Positions 33,854 to 42,532 of a DNA stretch of 64,000 nt are shown here, piece after piece. This DNA is from an uncultured Gemmiger sp. (lineage in GTDB: Bacteria > Bacillota > Clostridia > Oscillospirales > Ruminococcaceae). A model generated the notes under the pieces. That model saw only the letters and a list, made by a program, of their open reading frames with translations, was not told where the DNA came from and did no database searches. The stretch spans positions 1 through 64,000 of the forward strand of contig CALXHO010000006.1 of NCBI GenBank assembly GCA_944388125.1. Direction: 5' to 3'. The stretch's first letter is position 1. Each line of letters begins with the position of its first letter. A program made the translations under genes and the position numbers.

Positions 33854-34792
33854 TCATTTCAGCCGGGCAAACAGTTCGTCCACCCACACCGGCAGGCCGT
33901 ACACCTCGTCCAGGTGGAAGCCGTCGTAAAACTGGGTGTCGTCGTCGAAATCGGGCCGGTCGGTCCATTCGTAGTCCAGCAGGGCAAAGCCGTACTCCTC
34001 ACTCCATGCTTCCAGCTGAGGCAGGACTTCCTCCTCCATGGCGGTGTCAATGCCGTAAGGCTGGCACACTTCAGTCAGCACAATGTCGGCCATGGGCGGG
34101 AAGACCACCGTCAGCTTCACGCCCTGATCCCGGCAGCGCTGGGCCAGTTGGGCGATGCGGTCGAACTGGTCGGTGAGGGACCAGTCCTTGCACCGGGGAA
34201 TCAGGCTCTGGGGATAGGTGTAGAGCTTGTAGTGCAGCGGCAGCGTCTCGCCGTTATCCCCCACATAGTCGGCCGGGCCCCAGTCTCCCGATTCGATGGT
34301 GTCGGGAGTGCCCCGCAAAGTGTCCAGGAAGACGGTGAGGGCGTTGACGTTGTACTCCAGGTTGAAGCAGTAGGCCAGGGGATTGTCCAGCGTCTCCTCC
34401 AGGGAGGCAAACCGGTCGGTGTTGTAGTTCTGGTTGAGGGTATAGAAGGACAGGCTGAACAGAAGCTCGTCCACCTCGTTGCCGGAATCCAGGATATAGT
34501 CGGCCAGATCCAGCGTCTCCTTGAGGGACGCCCCGCCGAAGGCGAGATTCTGCCACTCCCTGCCCGACACCCGGGCGGCTTCGCTCAGGTCGATGTGGGC
34601 CAGGCGGCTGTCCCCCAGGATGAGATTTTCGCCGGGGTCAGCCTGATACTCCCGCACCCGGGCCACCGGCTGGGTGGACGAGGCGGAGGATTTCAGCCCG
34701 AAATAGTTGTTGGGTTCAAAGGCGATGAAAAACGCCAGCCAGACCGCCACCGGGATCAAAAGCGGCGCGGTTTTTCGCAGGATATGTTTCAC
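33854..34792 (-). CDS. Membrane-anchored SGNH/DHHW-like protein, MBOAT partner
   Basis: 312 aa. GTG start at 34792 (VKHILRKTAPLLIPVAV) with AAAGGAGG 11 nt upstream, in the 34-bp gap after the MBOAT gene. One N-terminal TM (about 8-26), then an extracytoplasmic domain: ENLILGDSRLAHIDLSE is the GDS block with candidate nucleophilic Ser, LAFGGASLKETL is the second block, and FYDGFHLDEVYG supplies a candidate Asp-x-x-His pair. This is the usual partner of AlgI/DltB-type MBOAT proteins, transferring or removing acyl groups on a glycan outside the membrane. The catalytic reading is inference. Confidence 0.72.
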   Translation of the reverse strand: MKHILRKTAPLLIPVAVWLAFFIAFEPNNYFGLKSSASSTQPVARVREYQADPGENLILGDSRLAHIDLSEAARVSGREWQNLAFGGASLKETLDLADYILDSGNEVDELLFSLSFYTLNQNYNTDRFASLEETLDNPLAYCFNLEYNVNALTVFLDTLRGTPDTIESGDWGPADYVGDNGETLPLHYKLYTYPQSLIPRCKDWSLTDQFDRIAQLAQRCRDQGVKLTVVFPPMADIVLTEVCQPYGIDTAMEEEVLPQLEAWSEEYGFALLDYEWTDRPDFDDDTQFYDGFHLDEVYGLPVWVDELFARLK

Positions 34793-34826
34793 AGGCGGCT
34801 GCGCCTCCTTTCGGTGTGATGGCGGG

Positions 34827-36314
34827 TCAGAACCCGGCGTACATGCTGAAATTGCTGCCCCCGAACCCGCCGTTCTGCACAATGAGCCCGGCCAGGATCA
34901 AGACGATCAGCAGGTAATAGATGACCCGGCGGCGGGGCATGGCAGCCAGGGCCTGCTCCGACGGGCGGTTTTTGCAGGCAAAGGCCCGGTAAGCGTCCAG
35001 CCGGAAGGCCAGCGCCAGGCCCGCCAACACCAGCACATAGTAGGCAGCCACCATGAGGGCGTGGGGATAGAAGCCGTTGTACACGGCGGAATACAGCTCC
35101 GAGGCAAAGCGGGCGGGGGAGAGACCCGACACACAACCCGCCAGATAGCCGAAGCAGTCGGACATGCCCAGCCCGGTGGTGTCCGAGCCCACCCGGAAAA
35201 ACACCATGCTGAAGGTCCACAGCACAAAGACGACGACGCGCTTGCCCCAAAGCTGAGGGGCGGGGGCACGCTTTTTGGGCTTGCCCAGACGCTGGTGGAG
35301 CACTTCCTCCCCGATGCGGTAGACGGCCTGCAGAATGCCCCACACCACAAAGGGCAGGGTGTTGCCGTGCCAGAACCCCGACACGAAAAAGACACAGAAC
35401 AGGCAGACCCAGACGGGCAGGCGCTCCCGGCGGCCCCGGGTCAGGGGGGAGATGTCCGCCCAGGCCAGGGGCATGAAGAGGTAGTCCTGCAGCCAGGAGG
35501 AAAAGCTGATGTGCCACCGGTTCCAGAAGCCGGAAAAGTTGGTGGCGAAAAAGGGAGTCTTGAAGTTTTCGGGGATCTCGATGCCCAGCAGCAGGGCGGA
35601 GGCCCGGGCAGCGTCGGAGTAGCCGGAAAAGTCAAAATAGAGCTGGAAGGTGTAGGCCACCGCCGCCACCAGCAGCATGCCGCCGCCGTAGGAGCGGTAG
35701 TTGGGGAATACCTCGTTGACCAGCAGGCCCAGCACGTCGGCCACGGCAACCTTTTTAAAGGTGCCCAGGGCGAACAGGCGCAGGGCGGCGATGGTGCGGC
35801 CCTCATCAAAGCGGTGCTCCGCCGCCAGCTGGGGCATGAGACTGCCCACCCGGCAGATGGGGCCCGAGATGACGGTGGGGAAGAAGTTCATGAAGAGAAC
35901 ATGAATGGTGAAGTCGTGCTCCACCGGGCAGTCTCCCCGGGCGGCGTCGATGAGGTAAGAGATGGCCGCAAAGGTGTAGAAGCTGATGCCCAGGGGCATG
36001 GCAATTTTGGGCAGGGGCAGGCCCCAGTCCAGCCGGAGCAGGTCCCCGTATTTGAAGAAAGCCAGTATAGCGACGAGCACCACCACGCCCAGATGCAGCC
36101 ACCGCCGCTGCTGCGGGGTCTCCAGCGCCCGGGCAAGGAAATAGCTCAATACCGTAATGCCCAGCGTCACGGTGAACAGCTGGGGTGCCGCCAGCAGATA
36201 AAAAGCCCAGCTGGCTGCCAGAAGAAAGCCCGGCTGCCAGCGGTGGGGCAGATGCAGATAGACGGCTGCCGCCACAGGCAGAAAGGCGAAATATCCAAGA
36301 CTTTGCAGGCCCAA
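34827..36314 (-). CDS. MBOAT O-acyltransferase (AlgI/DltB family)
   Basis: 495 aa, about 11 TM segments. Brings an activated acyl group, often acetyl, across the membrane for modification of an extracellular polymer. Signatures: FFPTVISGPICR, NFSGFWNRWHISFSSWLQDYL and the conserved His in FFVSGFWHGNTLPFV. TTG at 36314 is chosen as GGGGAGG lies exactly 7 nt upstream; an earlier TTG (36332) would overlap that site. First gene of the envelope operon, with a near-consensus promoter. Confidence 0.9.
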   Translation of the reverse strand: MGLQSLGYFAFLPVAAAVYLHLPHRWQPGFLLAASWAFYLLAAPQLFTVTLGITVLSYFLARALETPQQRRWLHLGVVVLVAILAFFKYGDLLRLDWGLPLPKIAMPLGISFYTFAAISYLIDAARGDCPVEHDFTIHVLFMNFFPTVISGPICRVGSLMPQLAAEHRFDEGRTIAALRLFALGTFKKVAVADVLGLLVNEVFPNYRSYGGGMLLVAAVAYTFQLYFDFSGYSDAARASALLLGIEIPENFKTPFFATNFSGFWNRWHISFSSWLQDYLFMPLAWADISPLTRGRRERLPVWVCLFCVFFVSGFWHGNTLPFVVWGILQAVYRIGEEVLHQRLGKPKKRAPAPQLWGKRVVVFVLWTFSMVFFRVGSDTTGLGMSDCFGYLAGCVSGLSPARFASELYSAVYNGFYPHALMVAAYYVLVLAGLALAFRLDAYRAFACKNRPSEQALAAMPRRRVIYYLLIVLILAGLIVQNGGFGGSNFSMYAGF

Positions 36315-36376
36315 GGACGAACCTCCCCACAATACTCCCGCACAGGGCGGGGCACAGAAAAATATACAGACACTAT

Positions 36377-36405
36377 ATTATAGCACAAGGGCGTGCCGAT
36401 GTCGA
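36377..36405 (-). promoter_or_regulatory. Sigma-A promoter of the envelope polysaccharide operon
   Basis: Minus strand TCGACA (36405-36400), 17-bp spacer, TATAAT (36382-36377), about 60 nt before the MBOAT start. Confidence 0.8.
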
Positions 36406-36470
36406 ATAAAAAAACAGCGTCCCCACGCGGAGGATGGGGCGGGAAAGGGGCTTTGTGACAAGAAAATCAC

Positions 36471-36499
36471 TTGACAACGCCACATCTTCCTAGTATAAT
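36471..36499 (+). promoter_or_regulatory. Consensus sigma-A promoter of greA-lysS
   Basis: TTGACA (36471-36476), 17-bp spacer, TATAAT (36494-36499): a full match on both hexamers. Confidence 0.95.
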
Positions 36500-36509
36500 G
36501 TAACAACTG

Positions 36510-36532
36510 GTGCGGCCCGTTGGGGGCCGCAC
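36510..36532 (+). other. Hairpin at the 5' end of the greA transcript
   Basis: GTGCGGCCC (36510-36518) pairs perfectly with GGGCCGCAC (36524-36532), beginning within a few nt of the predicted start and followed by AACTTTTAC. It could be an early pause/attenuator or a 5' stabilising stem. Confidence 0.6.
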
Positions 36533-36561
36533 AACTTTTACTGTTAAGGAGAAAACCGGCT

Positions 36562-37050
36562 ATGGCAAAAGAAGTTGTTGTCACCCATGAGGGCTTGAAA
36601 AAGCTGGAAGAAGAACTGAATAACCTGCGCACCGTCAAGCGCAAGGAAGTTGCAGATAAAATCAAGGTTGCCCGCGGTTACGGCGACCTTTCCGAGAACG
36701 CCGAGTACGACGCTGCCAAGGAAGAGCAGGCCATGGTGGAGGCCCGCATTGCCGACCTGGAGGCGACTCTCAAGATCGCCCGCGTCATCGACGACAGCTC
36801 TCTGTCTCACGACACCGTCTCCATCGGCATGCATGTGCGCATCCTGGCCGAGGGCGACGATGAGGACGAGGCCGAGGAATACGATATCACCGGCTCCACC
36901 GAGGCCGATGTGGATATGAACCGGATCAGCGACGAGAGCCCGGTGGGCGCCGCCCTGATCGGCAAAAAGGTCGGCGACACCGCCGACGTCACGCTGCCCA
37001 ACGGCAGCATCATCACCTACAAGGTGCTGGGCGTCAGCCGCAGCCGTTAA
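36562..37050 (+). CDS. greA: Transcription elongation factor GreA
   Basis: 162 aa; enters the RNA polymerase secondary channel and promotes cleavage of backtracked RNA. The N-terminal coiled coil (about 10-80) carries the catalytic tip acids in GYGDLSENAEYDAAKEEQ; the C-terminal FKBP-like domain ends ITYKVLGVSRSR. An Asp/Glu-rich insertion (EGDDEDEAEEYD) sits at the domain junction. ATG at 36562 with AAGGAG upstream; a longer in-frame start at 36520 lies inside the leader hairpin and is rejected. Probably cotranscribed with lysS 42 bp downstream. Confidence 0.96.
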   Translation: MAKEVVVTHEGLKKLEEELNNLRTVKRKEVADKIKVARGYGDLSENAEYDAAKEEQAMVEARIADLEATLKIARVIDDSSLSHDTVSIGMHVRILAEGDDEDEAEEYDITGSTEADVDMNRISDESPVGAALIGKKVGDTADVTLPNGSIITYKVLGVSRSR

Positions 37051-37092
37051 GGCCCTGCCGCTCAGTGATTTTCAGGACAGGAGAAATGCCGT

Positions 37093-38607
37093 ATGGAACA
37101 AAATAACGCCAACCGTCCCCAGCAGGAGGCCGATGTCAGCCAGCAGGCTGCCGTCCGCCGTCAGAAGCTGGCGGATCTGCGTGCTGCCGGACAGGATCCC
37201 TTCACCATCACCCGCTACCCCCAGGACGCCTTTTCGGAGGATCTGAAAAAGGAGTTTGCCGATCTTCCCGCCGAGGCGGAGACCGGCAAGATCGTCTGCC
37301 TGGCGGGTCGCATGATGTCCAAACGTGTGATGGGCAAGGCGAGCTTTGCCCATCTGCGGGACGCCAAGGGCGACATCCAGATCTTTGTGCGGCGGGACGT
37401 TCTGGGCGATGAACCCTATGCGGCCTTCAAAAAGCTGGACATCGGCGACATCATCGGCTGCAAGGGCGAGGTGTTCCGCACCAAGATGGGCGAGTTGAGC
37501 GTCCGCGTCAGCGAGATCACACTGCTGTCCAAGAGCCTTTTGCCCATGCCCGAGAAGTTCCACGGCCTGACCGACCGCGAGGCCCGCTACCGCCAGCGCT
37601 ATGTGGACCTGATCGTCAACCCCGACGTCAAGGAGACGTTCGTCAAGCGCAGCGCCATCCTGCGGGAGCTGCGCAGCTATCTGGACGGCAAGGGCTTTCT
37701 GGAAGTGGAGACTCCCATCCTGACCCCCTTTGAGATCGGCGCCTCCGCCCGTCCCTTCCTGACCCACCACAACACCCTGGACATGGACATGGTGCTGCGC
37801 ATCGAGACCGAGCTCTACCTCAAGCGCCTGGTGGTGGGCGGCATGGACCGCGTCTACGAGGTGGGCCGCATCTTCCGCAACGAGGGCATGGACCCCAAGC
37901 ATAACCCGGAATTTACCACCATCGAGCTCTACCAGGCCTACACCGACTACCACGGCATGATGGACCTGGTGGAGGAGATGATGAAGACGGTTGCCCAGAA
38001 GGTCTGCGGCAGCCTGACCATCCCCTACCAGGGCAAGGAGATCGACCTCTCCCACTGGGAGCGCATGACCATGGTGGAGGCGGTCAAGAAGTATTCCGGC
38101 GTGGACTTCAACACCGTTGCTTCGGACGAGGAGGCCGTCTCCCTGGCCAAGGAGCATCACGTGGAACTGCCCGAGATCCCCACCAAGGGCGCCATCCTGG
38201 CCGAGTTCTTCGATGCTTTTGTGGAGGGAAACCTCATCCAGCCCACCTTCATCTACGATTACCCCGTGGAGGTCAGCCCGCTGGCCAAGCGCAAGCCCAG
38301 CGACCCCATGTTCACCGAGCGGTTCGAGTACTTCATCAACGCCACCGAGTTTGGCAACGCCTTCAGCGAGCTCAACGATCCCATCGACCAGAAGGGCCGT
38401 TTTGAGCGCCAGGTTGCCGAGCGCAAGCAGCTGGATCCCTCCAGCAAGGCCCAGGTGGACTACGACTACATCACTGCCCTGGAGTACGGCCTGCCCCCCA
38501 CGGGCGGCCTGGGCTTCGGCGTCGACCGTCTGGTTATGCTGCTGACCGACTCCGCCTCCATCCGTGATGTCCTGCTCTTCCCCACAATGAAGTCCATCGA
38601 CAAGTAA
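37093..38607 (+). CDS. lysS: Lysyl-tRNA synthetase, class II
   Basis: 504 aa, charges tRNA-Lys with lysine. N-terminal OB-fold anticodon-binding domain (about 50-165, with LAGRMMSKRVMGKASFAHLRD), then the class II catalytic core: motif 1 near FLEVETPILTPFEIGASARPF, motif 2 GRIFRNEGMDPKHNPEFTTIELYQAY, motif 3 GLGFGVDRLVMLL. Full length. ATG has CAGGAGAAA upstream. Downstream the sequence changes abruptly to mobile-element DNA. Confidence 0.97.
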   Translation: MEQNNANRPQQEADVSQQAAVRRQKLADLRAAGQDPFTITRYPQDAFSEDLKKEFADLPAEAETGKIVCLAGRMMSKRVMGKASFAHLRDAKGDIQIFVRRDVLGDEPYAAFKKLDIGDIIGCKGEVFRTKMGELSVRVSEITLLSKSLLPMPEKFHGLTDREARYRQRYVDLIVNPDVKETFVKRSAILRELRSYLDGKGFLEVETPILTPFEIGASARPFLTHHNTLDMDMVLRIETELYLKRLVVGGMDRVYEVGRIFRNEGMDPKHNPEFTTIELYQAYTDYHGMMDLVEEMMKTVAQKVCGSLTIPYQGKEIDLSHWERMTMVEAVKKYSGVDFNTVASDEEAVSLAKEHHVELPEIPTKGAILAEFFDAFVEGNLIQPTFIYDYPVEVSPLAKRKPSDPMFTERFEYFINATEFGNAFSELNDPIDQKGRFERQVAERKQLDPSSKAQVDYDYITALEYGLPPTGGLGFGVDRLVMLLTDSASIRDVLLFPTMKSIDK

Positions 38608-38664
38608 AAAGCCAAAAAACCCAGTATCCATGCGGGTTTCCGGCAACGGTGAAAGCTGAAAAAA

Positions 38665-38690
38665 TACATCTTTACATCAGACTTACATCA
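38665..38690 (+). repeat. TTACATCA direct repeats near the element's left edge
   Basis: TTACATCA occurs at 38672 and 38683, preceded by the related TACATC at 38665. Closely spaced direct repeats just inside an ICE end resemble arm-type binding sites of a tyrosine integrase. Confidence 0.4.
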
Positions 38691-38740
38691 AACGGTGCAG
38701 AAGCGGATGCAGAGATGAAGGAATCGCATATTTGCCCTTA

Positions 38741-38780
38741 AAAGGCTCTGAGAAAATAAAAAATCTCAGGGCCTTTTTTT
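38741..38780 (+). terminator. Intrinsic terminator downstream of lysS
   Basis: AAAGGCTCTGAGA pairs with TCTCAGGGCCTTT, followed by a run of seven T. Confidence 0.85.
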
Positions 38781-38870
38781 GCGTTTTGAGATGAAATGCG
38801 ATATTCGCAAACTGTTTTTCTGATCGGGTTTCTCCTATACTGTGCATAGAAAGCAGAGGTGAGATCGAAT

Positions 38871-40283
38871 ATGGAAAACAGTTTTGCGGTCAGGCATCCA
38901 GAACTTGTCTGTGAGTGGTCAGAAAAGAACCTACCGCTTACACCGGATAGGATAACATACGGCTCCAATAAAATAGTATGGTGGAAAGCTGCCTGCGGTC
39001 ATGAATGGCAGACCAGTGTTAAAAGCCGTTCTGCAGGAGAAAAATGTCCGATTTGTTCAGGCGCAAGAGTAGTGAAGGGCATTAACGATCTGGCAACCCT
39101 AAAGCCGGAACTGGCCCACGAATGGTCACAGAAGAATAAAGTGAAACCGACAGAGGTATCTCCTGGTTCGCACAAAAAAGTGGTCTGGAGATGTAAACAT
39201 GGGCATGAATGGGAAGCATCTGTAAAAAGCAGGGCGATGAATGGTACAGGCTGCCCATATTGTTCTCACAATAAGGTGCTGGAGGGATTTAATGATCTGG
39301 CTTCACGATTCCCGCAGGTGGCGGCTGAATGGTCTGACAGAAACCATCCACTGCTTCCCACCATGGTGACAGCATTTGCCAATCGAAAGGTATGGTGGAA
39401 GTGCAGCAAGGGCCATGAATGGTATACACTGATTTCGACCCGTTCCGGCGGCAGCCAATGCCCCTATTGCAGCGGTATCATTCTTTTGAAGGGCTTTAAC
39501 GATTTTGCTACAACACATCCTTTGCTTGCGGAGGAATGGTCAGAGCGTAATCTTCCCCTGACACCAGACATGGTAAACGAAAAATCCCGTAAAAATGTTT
39601 GGTGGAGGTGCAGAAAGTGTGGTTTTGAATGGCAGTCGCTGGTACAATCAAGAATAAAGGGAACGGTATGTCCCGTGTGCGCTGACCGGGCCGTGCTTGT
39701 CGGGTATAATGATTTGGCAACAACCGATACCTATCTGCTTGATGAGTGGGATTACGAAAGGAATGAGGAAATCTCGCCTACTCAGGTTTCAAGAAATTCC
39801 ATGAGAAGCGTCTGGTGGAAATGTCCGATGGGGCACTCCTGGAAAGGTAAAATTTCAGAGCGAGCTGTTGAGGGGGTGAGATGTAAGGTATGCGAAAAGG
39901 AATATCAGAGCGTATTTCCTCTGTTGGCGGTAAATTATTATGCGGCCAGAGAAGGTCTGAGGTCATTGCTTCATTCAGACAGTATCATAGGGATTTCTCT
40001 TGAAACCTACATACCGGAGGAAAAGCTGGCGATTGAATCGGGTAACGATTCAGAGGGCACCGAAAGAGTAAAAAAGCATCTATGCGAACAGAGAGGGATT
40101 AGGCTCATAAAGATTCCGTATCAGCCCGGTGGTGATGAAGAAGCCTTTGCCAGCAGAGTTAAAAGGGCGTTTCAGAATGTACATATATTTATTTCTTCTG
40201 ATACAGGCCAAGACACGGCCTTTATACGGGAGCGGTTTTATGAATGGAGAAAACACCAATATGATGAAGGGAGGCTTAAGTAA
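38871..40283 (+). CDS. Five zinc-ribbon repeats (DUF4379-like) with C-terminal DUF559/Vsr-like nuclease
   Basis: 470 aa. Five tandem repeats of about 69 residues (about 1-345) share the pattern ND-LA-x-P-x-L-x-x-EWS ... WW-K-C-x-x-GHEW ... CP-x-C, each with one Cys-His and one CxxC pair: treble-clef or zinc-ribbon units of the PF14311 (DUF4379) type. The C-terminal ~110 residues contain LETYIPEEKLAIES and RGIRLIKIPYQ, matching the core of DUF559/Vsr-type PD-(D/E)xK nucleases. ATG at 38871 follows AGAGGTGA; a GTG 12 nt earlier overlaps that site. The gene is AT-richer than chromosome and ICE backbone, so it is probably cargo; a DNA-targeting or defence role is inferred. Confidence 0.85.
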   Translation: MENSFAVRHPELVCEWSEKNLPLTPDRITYGSNKIVWWKAACGHEWQTSVKSRSAGEKCPICSGARVVKGINDLATLKPELAHEWSQKNKVKPTEVSPGSHKKVVWRCKHGHEWEASVKSRAMNGTGCPYCSHNKVLEGFNDLASRFPQVAAEWSDRNHPLLPTMVTAFANRKVWWKCSKGHEWYTLISTRSGGSQCPYCSGIILLKGFNDFATTHPLLAEEWSERNLPLTPDMVNEKSRKNVWWRCRKCGFEWQSLVQSRIKGTVCPVCADRAVLVGYNDLATTDTYLLDEWDYERNEEISPTQVSRNSMRSVWWKCPMGHSWKGKISERAVEGVRCKVCEKEYQSVFPLLAVNYYAAREGLRSLLHSDSIIGISLETYIPEEKLAIESGNDSEGTERVKKHLCEQRGIRLIKIPYQPGGDEEAFASRVKRAFQNVHIFISSDTGQDTAFIRERFYEWRKHQYDEGRLK

Positions 40284-40453
40284 TGAGGAAACAGAAATAT
40301 TACCTATATCTGAATACAGAGGAAACCAGCGTGGTTCTGCAAAGCCTGGTCCGGCTCAAGAATCGTCTTATCCAGGAGGGCCGCTATACTGACTGCGTAG
40401 ATGAGTTGATCTTAAAGGTCACAAGCGCACCCGTAAAAAGAGTGAAAGTTTAA
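40283..40453 (+). CDS. Small conserved ICE protein, 56 aa
   Basis: Start MRKQKYYLYLNTEETSVVLQ, end VTSAPVKRVKV. The ATG overlaps the stop of the nuclease gene (TAATG). Short helical, basic proteins like this are regularly found just upstream of parA in clostridial conjugative elements; function unknown. A strong terminator follows, separating it from parA. Confidence 0.75.
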   Translation: MRKQKYYLYLNTEETSVVLQSLVRLKNRLIQEGRYTDCVDELILKVTSAPVKRVKV

Positions 40454-40472
40454 TATCCGCTGTTACATACAC

Positions 40473-40511
40473 AGGCCGTTTATTCTGTTAAAGAGTAGAC
40501 GGCCTTTTTTC
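40473..40511 (+). terminator. Intrinsic terminator before parA
   Basis: AGGCCGTTTATTCT pairs with AGAGTAGACGGCCT around GTTAA, followed by T6. A second hairpin (TAGCCGTCTG...CAGGCGGCTA, 40523-40549) lies just before the parA RBS. Confidence 0.88.
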
Positions 40512-40576
40512 GTTTCCGTACATAGCCGTCTGTTCGCCGCAGGCGGCTAAATTTGTGAAAAAGGAGGAACCCATCT

Positions 40577-41395
40577 ATGGCGAAAACAAAGGTGATCTCC
40601 GTTGCCAACCAAAAGGGCGGCGTCGGAAAAAGTACCAGTGTCTACAACATTGGCGCGGGGCTGGCCATGAGCGGCAAAAAGGTCTTGCTTGTGGATGTTG
40701 ACCCCCAGGGGGATTTGACTAAAATGCTGGGCCTGCGCAAACCGCACGATCTCCCCCTGACGCTGGGAAACGCGATGAATGATGTGATCTCCGGCGTACC
40801 ACCCGGCGAACACCCGGAAATCCGGCACCATCACGAGGACTTTGACTTTGTGCCGGGAAACCGCACATTATCCGCCGTGGAAACCGGGCTGGTCAATGTA
40901 ATGAGCCGGGAAACGGTGCTGCGGCAGTATGTGGACAGCGTAAAGCGCGATTATGACTATGTACTGCTGGATTGCCGCCCCTCCCTGGGGATGCTGGTTA
41001 TCAACGCCCTGTCCGCGTCAGACTATGTACTGGTGCCGGTACAGGCGGACTATCTGGCCGCCGAGGATATGACGGAGCTGCTGGGAACAGTGCAGAGCAT
41101 CAAGCGGCAGATCAATCCAAGGCTTAAAATCGGCGGCGTGTTCCTGACGATGGCCAATGAAACCAACTTCCGAAGGGATACGGTGACAGCGGTCAAAGAG
41201 AACTTTGGAAAGCATTTGCCCGTGCTTCACACAGTTATCCCGGCAACGGTACGGCTTGCGGAGATCAGCACAGCGGACAAGAGTATTTTCCGGCATGAAC
41301 CCAGGGGCCGGGCGGCAGACGCTTATCGCGGGCTGGTAAAGGAGGTGTTGGAGATTGGCGAAAAACAACGTGGCAAATCTGCTGAGTGTAGATAG
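40577..41395 (+). CDS. parA: ParA-family partition ATPase
   Basis: 272 aa. Deviant Walker A KGGVGKST (about 13-20), Walker A' DVDPQGDLT, Walker B LLDCRPSLG. Works with ParB to keep the excised circular element in both daughter cells, or in element regulation. AAAGGAGG before the ATG. Its 3' end overlaps parB by 41 nt. Begins the backbone operon of the ICE. Confidence 0.95.
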   Translation: MAKTKVISVANQKGGVGKSTSVYNIGAGLAMSGKKVLLVDVDPQGDLTKMLGLRKPHDLPLTLGNAMNDVISGVPPGEHPEIRHHHEDFDFVPGNRTLSAVETGLVNVMSRETVLRQYVDSVKRDYDYVLLDCRPSLGMLVINALSASDYVLVPVQADYLAAEDMTELLGTVQSIKRQINPRLKIGGVFLTMANETNFRRDTVTAVKENFGKHLPVLHTVIPATVRLAEISTADKSIFRHEPRGRAADAYRGLVKEVLEIGEKQRGKSAECR

Positions 41396-42311
41396 CCTCT
41401 TTACCACCCAGGCTGAGCGCGACGAAGCCCAGCGGGAAACCGTCAGAGATATTCCCTTAGAGGAAATCAGCGGCTTTCCCAATCACCCCTTTAAGGTGCG
41501 GATGGACGCGAGCATGACAGAGCTGGTGGACAGCGTAAAGCAGTACGGCGTACTTGTCCCCGCGTTGGTTCGGCCCAAGCCAGAGGGCGGCTATGAAATG
41601 GTTGCCGGTCACAGGCGTTTGACGGCCAGCGAGCTGGCAGGAAAGGCCACAATCTCCTGCATCGTCCGGGATTTGACGGATGATGAAGCCGTCATTATCA
41701 TGGTGGACTCCAACCTGCAACGGGAGCAGATTTTGCCGTCAGAGAAGGCGTTTGCTTACAAGATGAAGCTGGACGCGATGAAGCGGCAAGCTGGCAGACC
41801 GAGTAAAGAAAATTCATCCCCGGTGGGGATTGATTTTCGAGGTAAGCAAACTTTAGATGTTATGGCAGAGGAGGTAGGCGATAGTCGCAATCAAATCCAC
41901 AGATTTATCCGCCTGACCCACCTTATCCCCGATATTCTGGATATGGTGGATAATTCCGTTCTCAAGGAAAAGGGTGTTTTGCAGATGGCCCTACGTCCTG
42001 CGGTAGAGCTGTCGTACCTTTCCGAAAACGAGCAAAAATCGTTGCTGGAAACTATGGAGAGTGAGGACTGCACGCCGTCCCATGCCCAGGCCATCAAAAT
42101 GCGCCAGTTTTCACAAGAGGGAAAGCTGAACCCGGATGTGATCCTCTCCATTATGAAGGAGGAAAAGCCGAATCAGGTAGAGCAATTTAAGATACCGAGG
42201 GAGCGTATCAGCAAGTATTTTCCACCGGGGACGCCCGCGCAGAAAATGGAGGACACGATTGTGAAAGCTCTGGAACTGTACCGCAAACGCCAGCGGGATA
42301 TGGCACGATGA
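41355..42311 (+). CDS. parB: ParB/Spo0J-family DNA-binding protein
   Basis: 318 aa. ParB N-terminal (CTPase/nuclease-fold) domain with VKQYGVLVPALVRP, YEMVAGHRRLTASELAG and VDSNLQREQILPSEKAFA; central HTH region (DVMAEEVGDSRNQIHRFIRLT). TTG start at 41355 inside parA, with GGAGGTG upstream; coupled translation. In this ICE family, conjugation genes commonly follow parB; here a 221-bp gap and then the adhesin gene follow. Confidence 0.93.
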   Translation: MAKNNVANLLSVDSLFTTQAERDEAQRETVRDIPLEEISGFPNHPFKVRMDASMTELVDSVKQYGVLVPALVRPKPEGGYEMVAGHRRLTASELAGKATISCIVRDLTDDEAVIIMVDSNLQREQILPSEKAFAYKMKLDAMKRQAGRPSKENSSPVGIDFRGKQTLDVMAEEVGDSRNQIHRFIRLTHLIPDILDMVDNSVLKEKGVLQMALRPAVELSYLSENEQKSLLETMESEDCTPSHAQAIKMRQFSQEGKLNPDVILSIMKEEKPNQVEQFKIPRERISKYFPPGTPAQKMEDTIVKALELYRKRQRDMAR

Positions 42312-42532
42312 CCGGGCCGCCCAGGGGGAGGTCTGCCCTTTTTCTGCAAAGGGCGTTTTGCCGTTCTCCCCCTCTCCACACCTCACCCCCTCTGAACCTG
42401 GCTGTACCAGCCGAAAAAGAAAGATATATCTCCCTCGGCTGTACTGTTAAGGGATAAGGGAGTGTGTGGCCCACGGCTGAACTTCCTTTTTCAGCCTGTA
42501 ACAAAACCATCAGAAACGATTTGGAGGTAAAA

